NCBI RefSeq assembly: GCF_949987515.2
Contig: NC_082687.1
Coordinates: 115,611,838 to 115,675,837 of the forward strand
Reading direction: 5' to 3'
Origin: Delphinus delphis
Taxonomy: Eukaryota > Chordata > Mammalia > Artiodactyla > Delphinidae
Length of the DNA stretch: 64,000 nucleotides
A program made the translations under genes and the position numbers. How positions within the stretch are numbered: position 1 is the first letter of the stretch; each line of letters opens with the position of its first letter. The notes below the pieces were generated by a model. It saw nothing but the letters and a program-made list of their open reading frames with translations. It was not told the origin of the DNA and ran no database searches. Shown here piece by piece: positions 38,645-49,535 of this stretch.

Positions 38645-38705
<61 letters not shown>

Positions 38706-39590
38706 GATACCACTTCTTTATCCATTCATCTGTTGATGGACACTTAGGTTGCTTCCATATCTTGGCTATTGTAAATAATGCTGCTATGAATATTAGGGTG
38801 AATGTATCTTTTTTAATTAATGTTTTTGTGTGTTTCAGATATATACCCAGGAGTGGAATTGCTGGGTCATATGGTAATAGTTCTATTTTTAATTTTTTGA
38901 GAAAGTTCCATACTGACTTCCAGAGTGGGTGCACCAATTTACATTGCCACCAATAGTGTACAAGGGTACCTTTTCCTCCACATTCTTGCCAACATTTGTT
39001 ATTTGTGTTCTTTTTGATGATTGCCATTCTGACAGGTGTAACGTAATATCACATTGTGGTTTTGCTTTGCATTTCTCTGATGACTAAAAATGTTGAACAT
39101 CTTTTCATATATGCCTGTTGACCATCTGCATTTTCTCTTTGGAAAAATGTCTATTCAGTTCTTCTACCCATTTTTTAAGTCAGGTTGTTTGTTTTTTTGA
39201 TATTGAGTTTTATGAGTTATCTATATATATGTTGGATATTAATCCCTTATTGGTTATATCATTTGCAAATACTTTCTTCCATTCAATAGGTAGTCTTTTC
39301 ATTTTGTCAGTGGTTTCCTTTACTGTGCAAAAGCTTTTAAGTTCAGTTAGGTCCCACTTGTTTATGTTTGGTTTTATTTCATTTACTTTAGGAGATGCAT
39401 CCAAAAAATATTGCTGAGATTTATGTCAAAGAGTGTTCTGCCTATGTTTTCCTCTAGGAGTTTTTATAGCATCTGGTCTTACATTTAGGTCTTCAATCCA
39501 TTGTGAGATTATTTTTGTATATGGTTTAGTGAATGTTCTAATTTTATTCTTTTACATGTAGCTGACCAGTTTTCCCAGCACCACTTATTG
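38626..39590 (-). pseudogene. L1 ORF2 C-terminal remnant
   Basis: The minus-strand frames contain the ORF2 C-terminal cysteine-region wording [20 protein letters not shown], and [19 protein letters not shown] just before the GT repeat. Further upstream is INKWDLTELKSFCTVKETT. The frame is broken and the GT expansion lies near its end. Confidence 0.85.
38651..38702. repeat. (GT)26 microsatellite inside the L1
   Basis: An uninterrupted 52-base GT run sits exactly where L1 normally has a short GTGTATATATA segment, so it expanded from L1 sequence. Confidence 0.97.
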
Positions 39591-39600
39591 AAGAAACAAT

Positions 39601-40127
39601 TCCATTTACCATCACATGAAAAAGAATAAAATATCTAAAATAAACCTACCTAAGGAGGCAAAAGACCTGTAGTCAGAAAATTATGAGACTGATGAAAGAA
39701 ATTGAAGACAACACAAACAGATGGAAAGAGATATTGTGTTCTTGGGTTGGAAGAATCAACACTGTGAAAATGACCATATTACCAAAGGCAATCTGCAGAT
39801 TCAATGCAATCCCTATCAAAATACCAATGGCATTTTTCACAGAACTAGAACAAATAATTCTAAATTTGTATGGAAACACAAAAACCCTGAATAGCCAAAA
39901 CAATCTTGAGAAAGAAGAAAGGAGCTAGAGGAATCAAGCTCCCTGACTTCAGACTATACTACAAAACTACAGTATTCACAACAGTATGGTACTGGCACAA
40001 AAACAGACACATAGATCAACAGAAGGGGATAGAGAAACCAGAAATAAACCCATACATTTATGGTCAATTAATCTATGACAAAGGAGGCAAGAATATACAA
40101 TGGAGAAAACATGGTCTGTTCTAGAAA
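39601..40127 (+). mobile_element. Inverted 5' segment of the twin-primed L1
   Basis: The plus-strand text corresponds to L1 ORF2, including 'caatggcatttttcacagaa' and 'aactacagtattcacaacag'. It belongs to the insertion described for 38205-40127 and is listed separately because of its opposite strand. Confidence 0.85.
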
Positions 40128-40810
40128 TGTTTAAGACCATCTCTCTGCACTTAGTTTTCTGAAGTGACACTATGATATTATTAGGTGTGTGTGTTCAGTG
40201 TTTCTGAGATTTACTAGGCTTGTTGGATGTAAAGATTGGTGTTGTTTGACAGTTCTGGAAACTTTCTAGCTATTACCTTCTATATGACCTCTGCTTCTTC
40301 CCTTGCTTCTCTTTCTAGAACTCCAGCTAAACACATGTTAGACATTCTCATCCTAATCTTTATTTTCCCTGTTCCCTGTGCTATTTTATCTTATTTTTTT
40401 TCTGACATCACCTCCAGCTTCAAATGTTTCTAATTTGTTGTTTATTTCATTAAGTTTTAAATTTTCCTCATTATATATATTTTTTCTTGAACTTCTATTC
40501 TCTATCCAAGTCAGTTACATCACATTTTATAGTTTCCCGTTCCCTGAAAATATCATCAAGCTTGTGTTATTCTTTTAACACACTAATCATAGTTTTGAAA
40601 TCTCTGGTGTTATGTTTAGTACAAGAAATCTGTTAACACTAGTATATGAAAGTCTTTTTCTGTCAGCTATCATATGTTCATGATAGTTTGCTTCTTTGTG
40701 TACTTATTATTTGATTTACTGTGAAATGCTTATTTCTTTGTAAAATTATTTTTGGCAATGATTTTAATATCTGGAAAACTGAATGAAAGAAGTTTTGGGG
40801 TTTTTTTGTT
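40128..40810 (-). mobile_element. Old L1M fragment, antisense
   Basis: Phrases such as 'ctgcttcttcccttgcttct', 'ctagaactccagctaaacac' and 'atgttagacattctcatcct' match the antisense of old L1M 5'/ORF1 sequence. The copy is diverged and its borders are approximate. Confidence 0.45.
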
Positions 40811-41639
40811 TGTTTTTTGCTAAATAATTTAACCAATTTAACATCTCCAATTCTTAGAATGTGCATTTTGTTGGACCAGAGATAAGAGAGTTACCAGGAG
40901 TAGATCCTGCTGGTTTTATTGCTTTATTTAAGAATTTGCCTTGGTAAAGACACTATCTGTTTGTTCCTAGGAATGTTGCTCAGTATTTTTAAGGATTCTT
41001 TCATAGGTCCTTTAAAATATTTCCTTTACCTACCCATCCATAGATATCTCATAAACCCTTTAATTTTTCCCTCTACATATTCATTCATTGTGATTTCACC
41101 CTACAATGTGACTTCATTTATCATCCATACAATGGTTACTTTCCAAAGTGTATCTATTTCCATCTGAGCTCTTTCTCCCCATCTCAAGTCCAGTATATTT
41201 TGGTGGTGTTGATACCCTATATTTTGATATTCTTCTTGTTTCAAGAGCAACTCAGTTTGAAAATACCTTAAAATTCAATTAATTTTAGTCCAAAAACTCA
41301 TTTCTCCTTTCTCAGAAATGTCTCAGAAAACAGCAGCACCAGCTGCTGATTTACCCACGCCAGTGAGTTGAAGGGTCATAAATCCTTAACACCCTTTTTC
41401 TCTCATAGTCCATATCTAGCACCAAATTCTACTGAGACTATGCTATTCATAGCTTTGGAATGTGTATTCTTCATTCTTATTATTACTTTTGTATAGATTA
41501 CAATAATTCCTTTTGCATAGGTTTATGAAACATCCTTCAAATTGATTATTTCATTCTCTCCAATTCATTCTCCACACCACTACCAATATTTTACTTAAAT
41601 AAAAACATGATCATGTGATTATCCTGGTAAAACATCTCA
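40811..41639. other. No recognised feature
   Basis: AT-rich noncoding sequence. Confidence 0.5.
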
Positions 41640-42075
41640 ATGAACATTTATGAATCTTAAATATACATTTCTTAGTATGATATTCAAGATCTCTGTTTCT
41701 TCCCTCACTTGTGCTCTATATTCTAACAATGTTGTCATCATGTCCTCTCTCAATTTTGAGCCTTTCCAGGTGCTCTTCTCTGTCTGGAAAATGTATATTC
41801 CACTGTTTAAATTGTCTAATTTCTACTTTCCTACAGTTCTCATCACAGTCATCAGTTCTTTGATGTTCTTTCTTAACCAGTTAGACTAGATTAGTTTCCC
41901 ATAGCATGAATAACCCACCCAATTAGATTGCTTAACAGAGAGTATTATACCCACTTGGTAACTAGTCTCCTTCAGTAAGAGGAGGGACTGCATTTTCCTT
42001 ACTGTTAGCTGCATGCCTGAATGTGGTATTGGTTACAGTAGGCACTTAGTTAATACTTGCTGCATTGAAAGTAGA
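41640..42075 (+). mobile_element. L2 (LINE2) 3' fragment
   Basis: The order fits L2: 'tttccaggtgctcttctctg', then 'tctggaaaatgtatattcc', then 'gaggagggactgcatttt', ending 'gtaggcacttagttaatact'. Strongly diverged. Confidence 0.6.
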
Positions 42076-44639
42076 ATTACCCTTTTATCAGTATAATCAA
42101 TAAAATATATGATTTTAAGTGCAATTTTTAACAAGTCATCATACTATATGCTGGGAATTTAAAGCATATAAAAAAGCATAAGATTTCTGTACTCAATAGT
42201 TATGATTTAATTGGCCATAAATGATCTAAATCCATTATGAATGTAAGCTGATCAAGATAATGAACAATAAGCTGTTTACTATTGTCTAATAATTGCTAAA
42301 GGTGATAATTGGAGCATTTATCCTAATAATTCCTTGAAATTCTATCACACTTCTCTTCTGCTAAACCCTAATGAAGCCCAATTTCTTGCCTGTAAACAAT
42401 ACCATTTCCATGATAAATAAGAACAGGCTTATCCAATTAGAAAAATAAGCAAGCGTTTTACGAATGGAAATGTTCCATTCCACAAAGGTTTTCAGTTTCC
42501 ACGATCCTCTCACAGTTTAGTGAGGGAGAAAGTGATCAAAATATATAAGTTAAAACAGCATAGTAATTGCAATGATGGCCATAATTGAAATGTAACAGTA
42601 TGGGTCAGGACTAGCTTGAATAGCTATGAAGCTTTGATATATTTGATGTTATAATAATTTATTGCATCTGATGAATAACATAAAAATCTAATTATTCTAA
42701 TAATGCTATTGAAATTTAGTTTTTTTCTGATATCTATAAGCATATAAAACTTCTAATCTCTCTATTATATGTCTTTCAATTGATAAAACATAACTTTCAA
42801 AAATGATAGTAAAAGTGGAGAATTTAAGTCAATTATTTGTGAATAGTTGTCTCATAAATCTTTATTTGTAGATTAATTTCAGCAAAATCTTATGTAATAG
42901 TCAGGATTTGTTCATTTGTTCTTTTCTTCCAATATTTAAAAATAATGTATTGGGGAAAAAACAGATATTAAATAATGAGGAAAGCTTACTAACTTTAAGA
43001 ATTTAAGGCCTTTGTCATAATCACCAAGAAGATTAACTCTGTCGTGTAGAAACTAAAATATTTTGTAAAATAAAACTAGATATTTTGTAATACCAATGTA
43101 AATATAGTAAAACAAGTTTCTAATTTGATAAAAGTATTTCTTAAGCAAAATACATGGGAATAGCTAAAAAGACAAGATTTGTTTTCCTCCTTGCGTTTTA
43201 TTGTTTTAAATTAGAACAATTGGATCAAATTATTTGAGTCAATACTGAAGTTGCTTCTTATTTAAAACATTCCCTAAATACATGCCAACTCTCTTTCTTT
43301 TTAGAATAATTTAGAAGAAAACATTATTTGACAACAAATGTCAATATTAAAAAAAAAAGCCATGGTGGTGTCATTCTCCAAGAATGCCCTAAGCTAAGGG
43401 AAAGGCAAATGATTTTCTTTTTAACAACCTTGAACGCAGATGGGAATAAACAGCATTTCCCCGGGAAGCAAAATCAGTCTCTGAGAACTTCACAAGATAG
43501 GAGTTGCTGGCGAGCAGCGCTGCACATTAAAAAGTTGCAGAATTAGTTGGAGGTCATTGTGATAGCCCTGCCCCAGTGGACAACGATTGGCACTCCACTA
43601 TAGATTTCCCTGCCAGACCCTATTCCTGTTTGACACTTTCATTTAACCCAGTCACATTTTCTCCTCTCCAAGGTTTAAAACAGGGATCAAGTATATTTCT
43701 TTAATAATGTCACATTCCCAGAGTGACTCCAGTGAGGGGACTATTGAACGGCATAGTTACTAAGGACCATCACGTAGGAAGATAATAAGTGATGCAGTAA
43801 AGAGATGCTCCCACCAGGGCCTTGAAGATTAATTCAAACAGCTGTCACAGAATTTCATACAAAGTATGAAGTAGATATCTGTGACTCCATTTCTAATTTA
43901 CAAATATTCTCAGGTTTTCCACTATTCTCACACAATCATACATTAAACTTTAGGTCTGCCTATATTTTGGTAAATTATACTTGTTTTTTTTGTATTTTTT
44001 TAAATGGCTTCCATGTGATCTATCACATTGAACTGTCTTCATTATGACATATTTTAACGGGCTAGTTGTCTTCTCCAGGCCACACCAAGCACATCATTTG
44101 CACGGGAATTTCAACAAGTGTAACTTCTAGAGTTATCGATTCCTTTGAGTTTGCCCTCCTCTCTCTAGTGTGTAGTCTCACAAACTCTCCCAAGTTGTTT
44201 CCAGCTCTTCTTCCCCTACCATCTCCACTCGGCTACAGGTCAGCATGTTATCCCCTTGAACCAGGGTTTGTGCCATTTCCACCCCTACCCTTTCACCCAG
44301 CTCACTGATTCCTCTACACTCAGCAGGGGAACTCTGGCTATCCCACTGCCCTTGGCATTGCCCCTCCTGACCACACTAATGCTGGGGACTCACAGGATGA
44401 CAGCAAGTGATGCTGAACACTGAATTCATTCTTTTCCACAGATACTCAAGGCTCTGTGGGAATCAGGATGTATGCTTTTGTACCTGAGCCTCTCGCCACA
44501 GCACTGCCACTGGAGACCTTATAGAAGCCAAGGCACACTGCACCACTGTATTTGTCTTTCCAAGGTCATCTGACTCTTTACTCTTCTAGACAACTTCTGG
44601 GTATTGCACTGTGGCTGATTCTCAAGATTAGATGCCACA
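42076..44639. other. No recognised feature
   Basis: Noncoding. The segment 44060-44600 is less AT-rich, but I recognise no gene or repeat there. Confidence 0.45.
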
Positions 44640-44750
44640 TGACTACAACATGCCACTGGGCATGTTATGTATCATTGTATCCTCTCTGGTTACCACCACC
44701 AGGCCTGGAATATACTAAGCACACAATAAATCTTAAGGAATGGAGCTGAA
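44640..44750 (+). mobile_element. Possible L2 tail
   Basis: The end 'gtatcctctctggttaccac', 'caggcctggaatatactaag', 'cacacaataaatctt' resembles the last bases of L2. Short and diverged. Confidence 0.4.
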
Positions 44751-45643
44751 TTTATTTTGGTTGCTAAGACTCACTTTTCTTCTAAGATGGGGAAATGATT
44801 CCCCAATCTTTATTGCATATTCTTTTATAGAAGTTTAGGCCTAAAGAGGTAAGTAAGTGTTATCACCAAATTTGGAGCAAGTTCAAGTAACAGCAATGCT
44901 GTTTTATCTGGAGTGACTGTTCCATGTGATACTCATGAACTGTCACTAGTTACCTAGGAAAAAAAAAAAAAGGTACACTAAAGCCTTCCCATGCTGACTT
45001 TTATCTTGTCATCTTTTGGACTTGTTTCTCCCTCCCTTCTCCCCAATCACATGATTTTATCAGACATACTGCATAAATTTGAACCTCACCTATCCATAAA
45101 ATTTGTGTTGTTTTATTTTATTCTAATACTTATATATGTGATAGAGTGTGGTATAAGCTATTTTTAAATGGGAGAAATCACATTCAAAATAATTCATTTT
45201 TGTTAACACACAGTAATATTAAAAATCCAGCCTCCAAAATGCAGTGAAATGAGACATTTAAGTAGTGTTAATGAATTCCAGAGTCTCTTGTATGTTTTAC
45301 TATGAGTTAGTATTATTGGCATGGATAATTAATTTGATTAAAAATATCAGGAGTTATTTTTTCTTCTTGATGTGGATTTCAATAAAGCATACTTTCTTTT
45401 CTCTCTTTTTTAAAAACTTGTCATTAGCTCTGTTTAGTCCTAGTCATGATAACTGAATGGAAAGACAGAAACTTCAATTCAAAAGAAAATCTCAGATCTT
45501 CTGTTTTCTCAGAATCTAATGAATACCTGGTGCCTTTGAAATGCATTATATTTGAATTTGTTGGAAAGCAGGGATGGAGAGAAAAAAATTAGTAACCAAG
45601 AGGCAAAGTAAAGGAAAAAAAAGATCTGTGCGTTATAGCTAGA
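44751..45643. other. No recognised feature
   Basis: AT-rich noncoding sequence. Confidence 0.5.
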
Positions 45644-45657
45644 GATATATTACTTTC

Positions 45658-45878
45658 TTTCTTTCTTTTTTTTTTTTTTTTGTTGTCGTACGCTGGCCTC
45701 TCACTGTTGTGGCTTCTGCCGTTGCCGAGCACAGGCTCCGGACGCGCAGGCTCAGCGGCCATGGCTCACGGGCCCAGCCGCTCCGCGGCATGTGGGATCT
45801 TCCCAGACCGGGGCGTGAACCCGTGTCCTCTGCATTGGCAGGCGGACTCTCAACCACTGCGCCACCAGGGAAGCCCAA
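45658..45878 (-). mobile_element. CHR-type tRNA-derived SINE, short whale form
   Basis: Minus-strand SINE with a poly-T (poly-A tail) at its low end and the 'gcttccctggtggcgcagtgg' head at its high end. A 14-base target duplication (GATATATTACTTTC at 45644-45657, one change at 45879-45892) flanks it. The open frames across it are SINE sequence, not genes. Confidence 0.95.
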
Positions 45879-45892
45879 GACATATTACTTTC

Positions 45893-46639
45893 AAATATCT
45901 TTTCATCATTTGATGATAATGTAAATGCATGTAGTATTTGCTAATTCTGCTTGTTGGCACTTTCATGATTATGGATTTTATTTTTTCCCTACAAGTTATA
46001 AATTTGGTTACAGTTTTGACTCTGCTATATACAAGTTAAAGATAACATTTAAAAATTTTCTATAGGTCTTTAAAGATATAAAGAGCTAAACAAAAAAATC
46101 TGTCTTATAAATATGCATTTTTTCTTCTAATATATATTTTAATTAGTAGTATGAATAGATATACGATTTAGAGAGAATAGATTTCACCCATTTTCATCAA
46201 GCCTCTATAGTAGATTTCAATTCCAACTTGGAATGTGGTGCAATATATAAAAAATTCCAACAGCAGTTCTGTAGTTAAAGGCATTATATAGGTTCTGAGT
46301 TTATGGCTGCTGGGGTTAAGCTACTTTCTGATTAGAGTTTAAAGGTATCTGGTGGTTGGTTGCTAGAATTTCACTGAATAAATGGCCCAGCTGCCCAAAT
46401 GACAAGACGACTGAACCTATGGAATCCTAGAATTGTGTTTCAAAAAACAAAACTTTAAAATCTTAAAATGTGACACATATTTACTGTTATGAGTAATGGT
46501 TGTGCATTACATTATTAGAAAGAATTTAAGAGAACTGAACATCTAAAGTATTACTAGGATATGAGAAGTAAGGAATACATGCTAATAGAAATGATGAGTT
46601 TGGCTAGTTGCATAACTAATATTTGCACACACTTTTGCA
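45893..46639. other. No recognised feature
   Basis: AT-rich noncoding sequence. Confidence 0.5.
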
Positions 46640-47690
46640 AGCTTTTTGATGAATCTGCTGTTCTTTTGTTTTCAGATCAGGAATCCACGTTGTATATGCA
46701 TTTCCTCAGTGGATTCATGTCCTCTGGGCTTCCTCTTGCAGTTGTCATCCTTGTCTCCTCTGTCATCTCATCTATTTTTCAGTCTACAAATATACACCTC
46801 TTCTCTAATCTCTCCCATCCTAAAAACAACAATAACATCAAAACCAACTCTTCCTGACACAATATCCCTCTTTGTTTACTGCACACTGGGATGTGTTTCC
46901 ATTCCTCTGCTCTAATTCACACAGACATTTGTTGAGAAAGTATTTGTAATATCACGTCACACATTCTCATCTTCCATTCTCTCCTCAATCTATTCCAAAA
47001 GGGCTTTCATTCCCATAACTCTACTGAAATTGATCTCACCCATGTCTCCAGTGACCTACATCTTGCAAATCCAGGCTTTATTTATTTCTAATCTTAAGGA
47101 TCTTGAACTTTCAATAGTATTGGATGTAACTGATATCTTCACCCTCTCAACACACTTTTCTTTTGGGTTCTCCAACACTGTTTACTCTTGTTTCTTGACT
47201 ACCTCATCAGCCATCACTCAAGGTTTGGGTTCTGTGATGCAGTGTATCCTTGGTCTTTTGATCTTTCTCCTCCCACATCAGCCATCAGTGAGTCTCCTTT
47301 GCTGGCTCTAATTCCACAGCTTGATTTCCATCTGTTGTAAGGCTCCCAGGCTAAGCACTGGAACTTCTTCCCTTCCCTATTTATACCCTCTCCTTAGATG
47401 ACCCTGGTCAGTGTCTTGATTTAAACACTGTCATTATGCTGATGACTGCCAAATTTATGTCTTCAGCTTTGACCATTCCTCTGAGGTCCAAGAGTATGTG
47501 AGGATGTCTAAAAAGCATGTGAGATGTTACTGACCAATATAAAATCTTGGTGTCCCTTCCCACTATAAAGCGTTTCCCTCCCTTAGTCTTTTGCAAGTTT
47601 TCAAAAAGCTTTTTCCCCTTGTTCCCAATGACAAAAGTGCTGCTGAGGATGTGGAGCAAATGTCGCATCTTCTATTCATGTGCGCATTCA
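46640..47690 (+). mobile_element. L2 (LINE2, CR1 clade) reverse transcriptase fragment
   Basis: The sequence follows L2 ORF2 in order, for example 'cattctctcctcaatctatt', 'tgtctccagtgacctacatc', 'gtgagtctcctttgctggct' and 'tatgctgatgactgccaaat'. The last encodes the polymerase YADD box at 47435-47446, still in its original form. Frames around it are broken, so this is a relic. Confidence 0.75.
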
Positions 47691-47760
47691 AAATGACATC
47701 CTGGTTCTTATATTGAGGATTCTAATAGCAGCTTGATATTTAGAAGACACTAATTTAACT

Positions 47761-48074
47761 TTTTTAATATACATTTATTTATTTATTTATTGGCTCCGTT
47801 GGGTCTTCGTTGCTGCACATGGGCTTTCTCTAGTTGCGGTGTGAGGGGGCTACTCTTCCTTGCAGTGCACGGTCTTCTCACTGCGGTGGCTTCTCTTGTT
47901 GCGGAGCATGGGCTCTAGGCGTGCGGGCTTCGGTAGTTGTGGTACACGGGCTCAGCAGTTGTGGCGCATGGGCTTAGCTGCTCCGCGGCATGTGGGATCT
48001 TTCCAGACCCGGGCTCGAACCCCTGTCCCCTGCATTGGCAGGCGGATTCTTAACCACTGGCCATCAGGGAAGCC
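47761..48074 (-). mobile_element. CHR-type tRNA-derived SINE, long form
   Basis: Minus-strand SINE with the head 'gcttccctgatggccagtgg' at its high end and an A/T-rich (TTTA)n tail at its low end. A perfect 11-base target duplication, CTAATTTAACT, lies at 47750-47760 and 48075-48085. Confidence 0.95.
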
Positions 48075-48085
48075 CTAATTTAACT

Positions 48086-49199
48086 CTTAACTTAGAAAAA
48101 GGACTCAAATTTCAAAAAGTTTGGCAAATCACAAATGCCATTAGGATGACACATGACATGTAGCCATTTTTAAACAAAAGTCTAGTATTTGGTGGCAGGG
48201 TTTTCACTTAAGAGGTTTAACCACAAATTATTAGTTTAAATGTCTTAGCTTTTTTAAGGCACGTGTGGGCCAATAAATAATGTATACCCTGTTCCCACAT
48301 CATTGAGTTTATTGTCAGGCAACACATTTTTATTGCATGCTCCTGTATACTAAAGATTATGCTAGATGCTAAGGTTACCTTAGTGATTTAAGGACACATG
48401 TCCAAAGACCTCAAACTGGTATAGGAGACAGGCAATAAACAAGCAATACATCAATAATTAATATTTCAAATTGGAAAAGGGTGTAAAAAGGAGAGGAAGT
48501 CAATATTAAAGGAGATAGCAAAGGAAAGCTCTACTAAGTTTGTTTGCTAATTTGTTTTAATAATAAAAGGTTATTTCAACTGAGTTCATCAAATTTTGAA
48601 TAACTACTAACTATGAGACACTATGTTAATTAATGAGAAGGCAATGATGAAAAATGTATATTACCTGATACCATGGAGCTTGTTGTCTAGTACTGATTAC
48701 TACTAAAATGTTTGTTGATGCTCTTTGATTTTCCAAAATAAATGCTTAGTTCATGTATTTGGTCTGAAATTTAATTTTGAATATGATAAGAACTTAATTT
48801 TTATTCTTATAAGTTACCTAGACCAATGGTTTCAAATGTTTCAAGAATAAGGACCTATATTCATAATTAATATACATGAAGGGTTTTCATAGATTTGTAT
48901 TTTCTATCATTTAGGTAAAAAACAGTCTATAGTCACTATGAATTTAGTTAACTTTAATAAGTGTGCATTTACTCAGAAGATAATTTATATACATTTTTAG
49001 TAATATATATTTGTAATGTACACTATATATTTAGTAAACAATAGTTCATACATTTGGGGAAAGGATTCCTTATTAAATATCAGCTAGATACAGAGGTGGA
49101 ACTATGGCTATACTTGAATTTTCTACTGCTTCCTACCCAGACATGAGGGAAAACTCAATGCCATACATTTGTATAGTGCTTAAAAATGCATGGGGAGGG
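48086..49199. other. Noncoding; possible antisense L2 at about 48315-48560
   Basis: The stretch 48315-48560 ('atttttattgcatgctcctg', 'taggagacaggcaataaaca') resembles antisense L2 sequence, at low confidence. The rest shows nothing. Confidence 0.35.
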
Positions 49200-49535
49200 A
49201 AGGATGAATAGGTGGTGCACAGAGGATTTTTAGACGATGAAATTATTTTCTTTGATAATGGTAGATACACGTCATTATATGTTTGTCAAAACTGATAGAA
49301 TGTACAACACGAAGGGTGAAGCCTAATGTAAACTATATACTTGCGGTGATTATGATGTGTCAGTGTAGGTTCATTGATTATAAACAGTGTACCACCATGA
49401 TGCAGGATGCTGGGGGAAAGCTATACATGTGTGTGTTGTGGGGCGAGTGGATCAGCGGATACATGGGAACTCCGTGCTTTCTGCTTAGTTTTGCTGTAAT
49501 CCTAAAACTGCTCTAAAAAATAAAGTCTATTGAAA
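49200..49535 (+). mobile_element. Old L1M 3' UTR fragment
   Basis: The run 'ggtagatacacgtcattata', 'aatgtacaacacgaagggtg', 'atgatgtgtcagtgtaggtt' and 'aaaactgctctaaaaaataa' is the typical 3' end of old L1M elements, ending with an A-rich tail. Confidence 0.75.

Larger units (their letters stand above)
38205..40127 (-). mobile_element. 5'-inverted (twin-primed) L1 insertion
   Basis: Positions 38205-39600 are the 3' part of an L1 on the minus strand: 3' UTR, then the ORF2 C-terminal end. Positions 39601-40127 carry the immediately preceding ORF2 segment in the opposite, plus-strand orientation. In L1 order the plus segment ends at 'aatatacaatggagaaaa', and the minus segment resumes with 'caataagtggtgctgggaaa', which adjoins it in a normal L1. 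This is the standard 5' inversion structure. Target duplications were not found. Confidence 0.85.

Noticed and set aside
38500..38730. CRISPR-like or satellite array
   Set aside because: The repetition is a plain GT microsatellite inside L1; no spacer-repeat structure exists.
45680..45924. Open frames over the 45.7-kb SINE
   Set aside because: They are translations of a tRNA-derived SINE, and the same peptides recur at the 52.6-kb copy.
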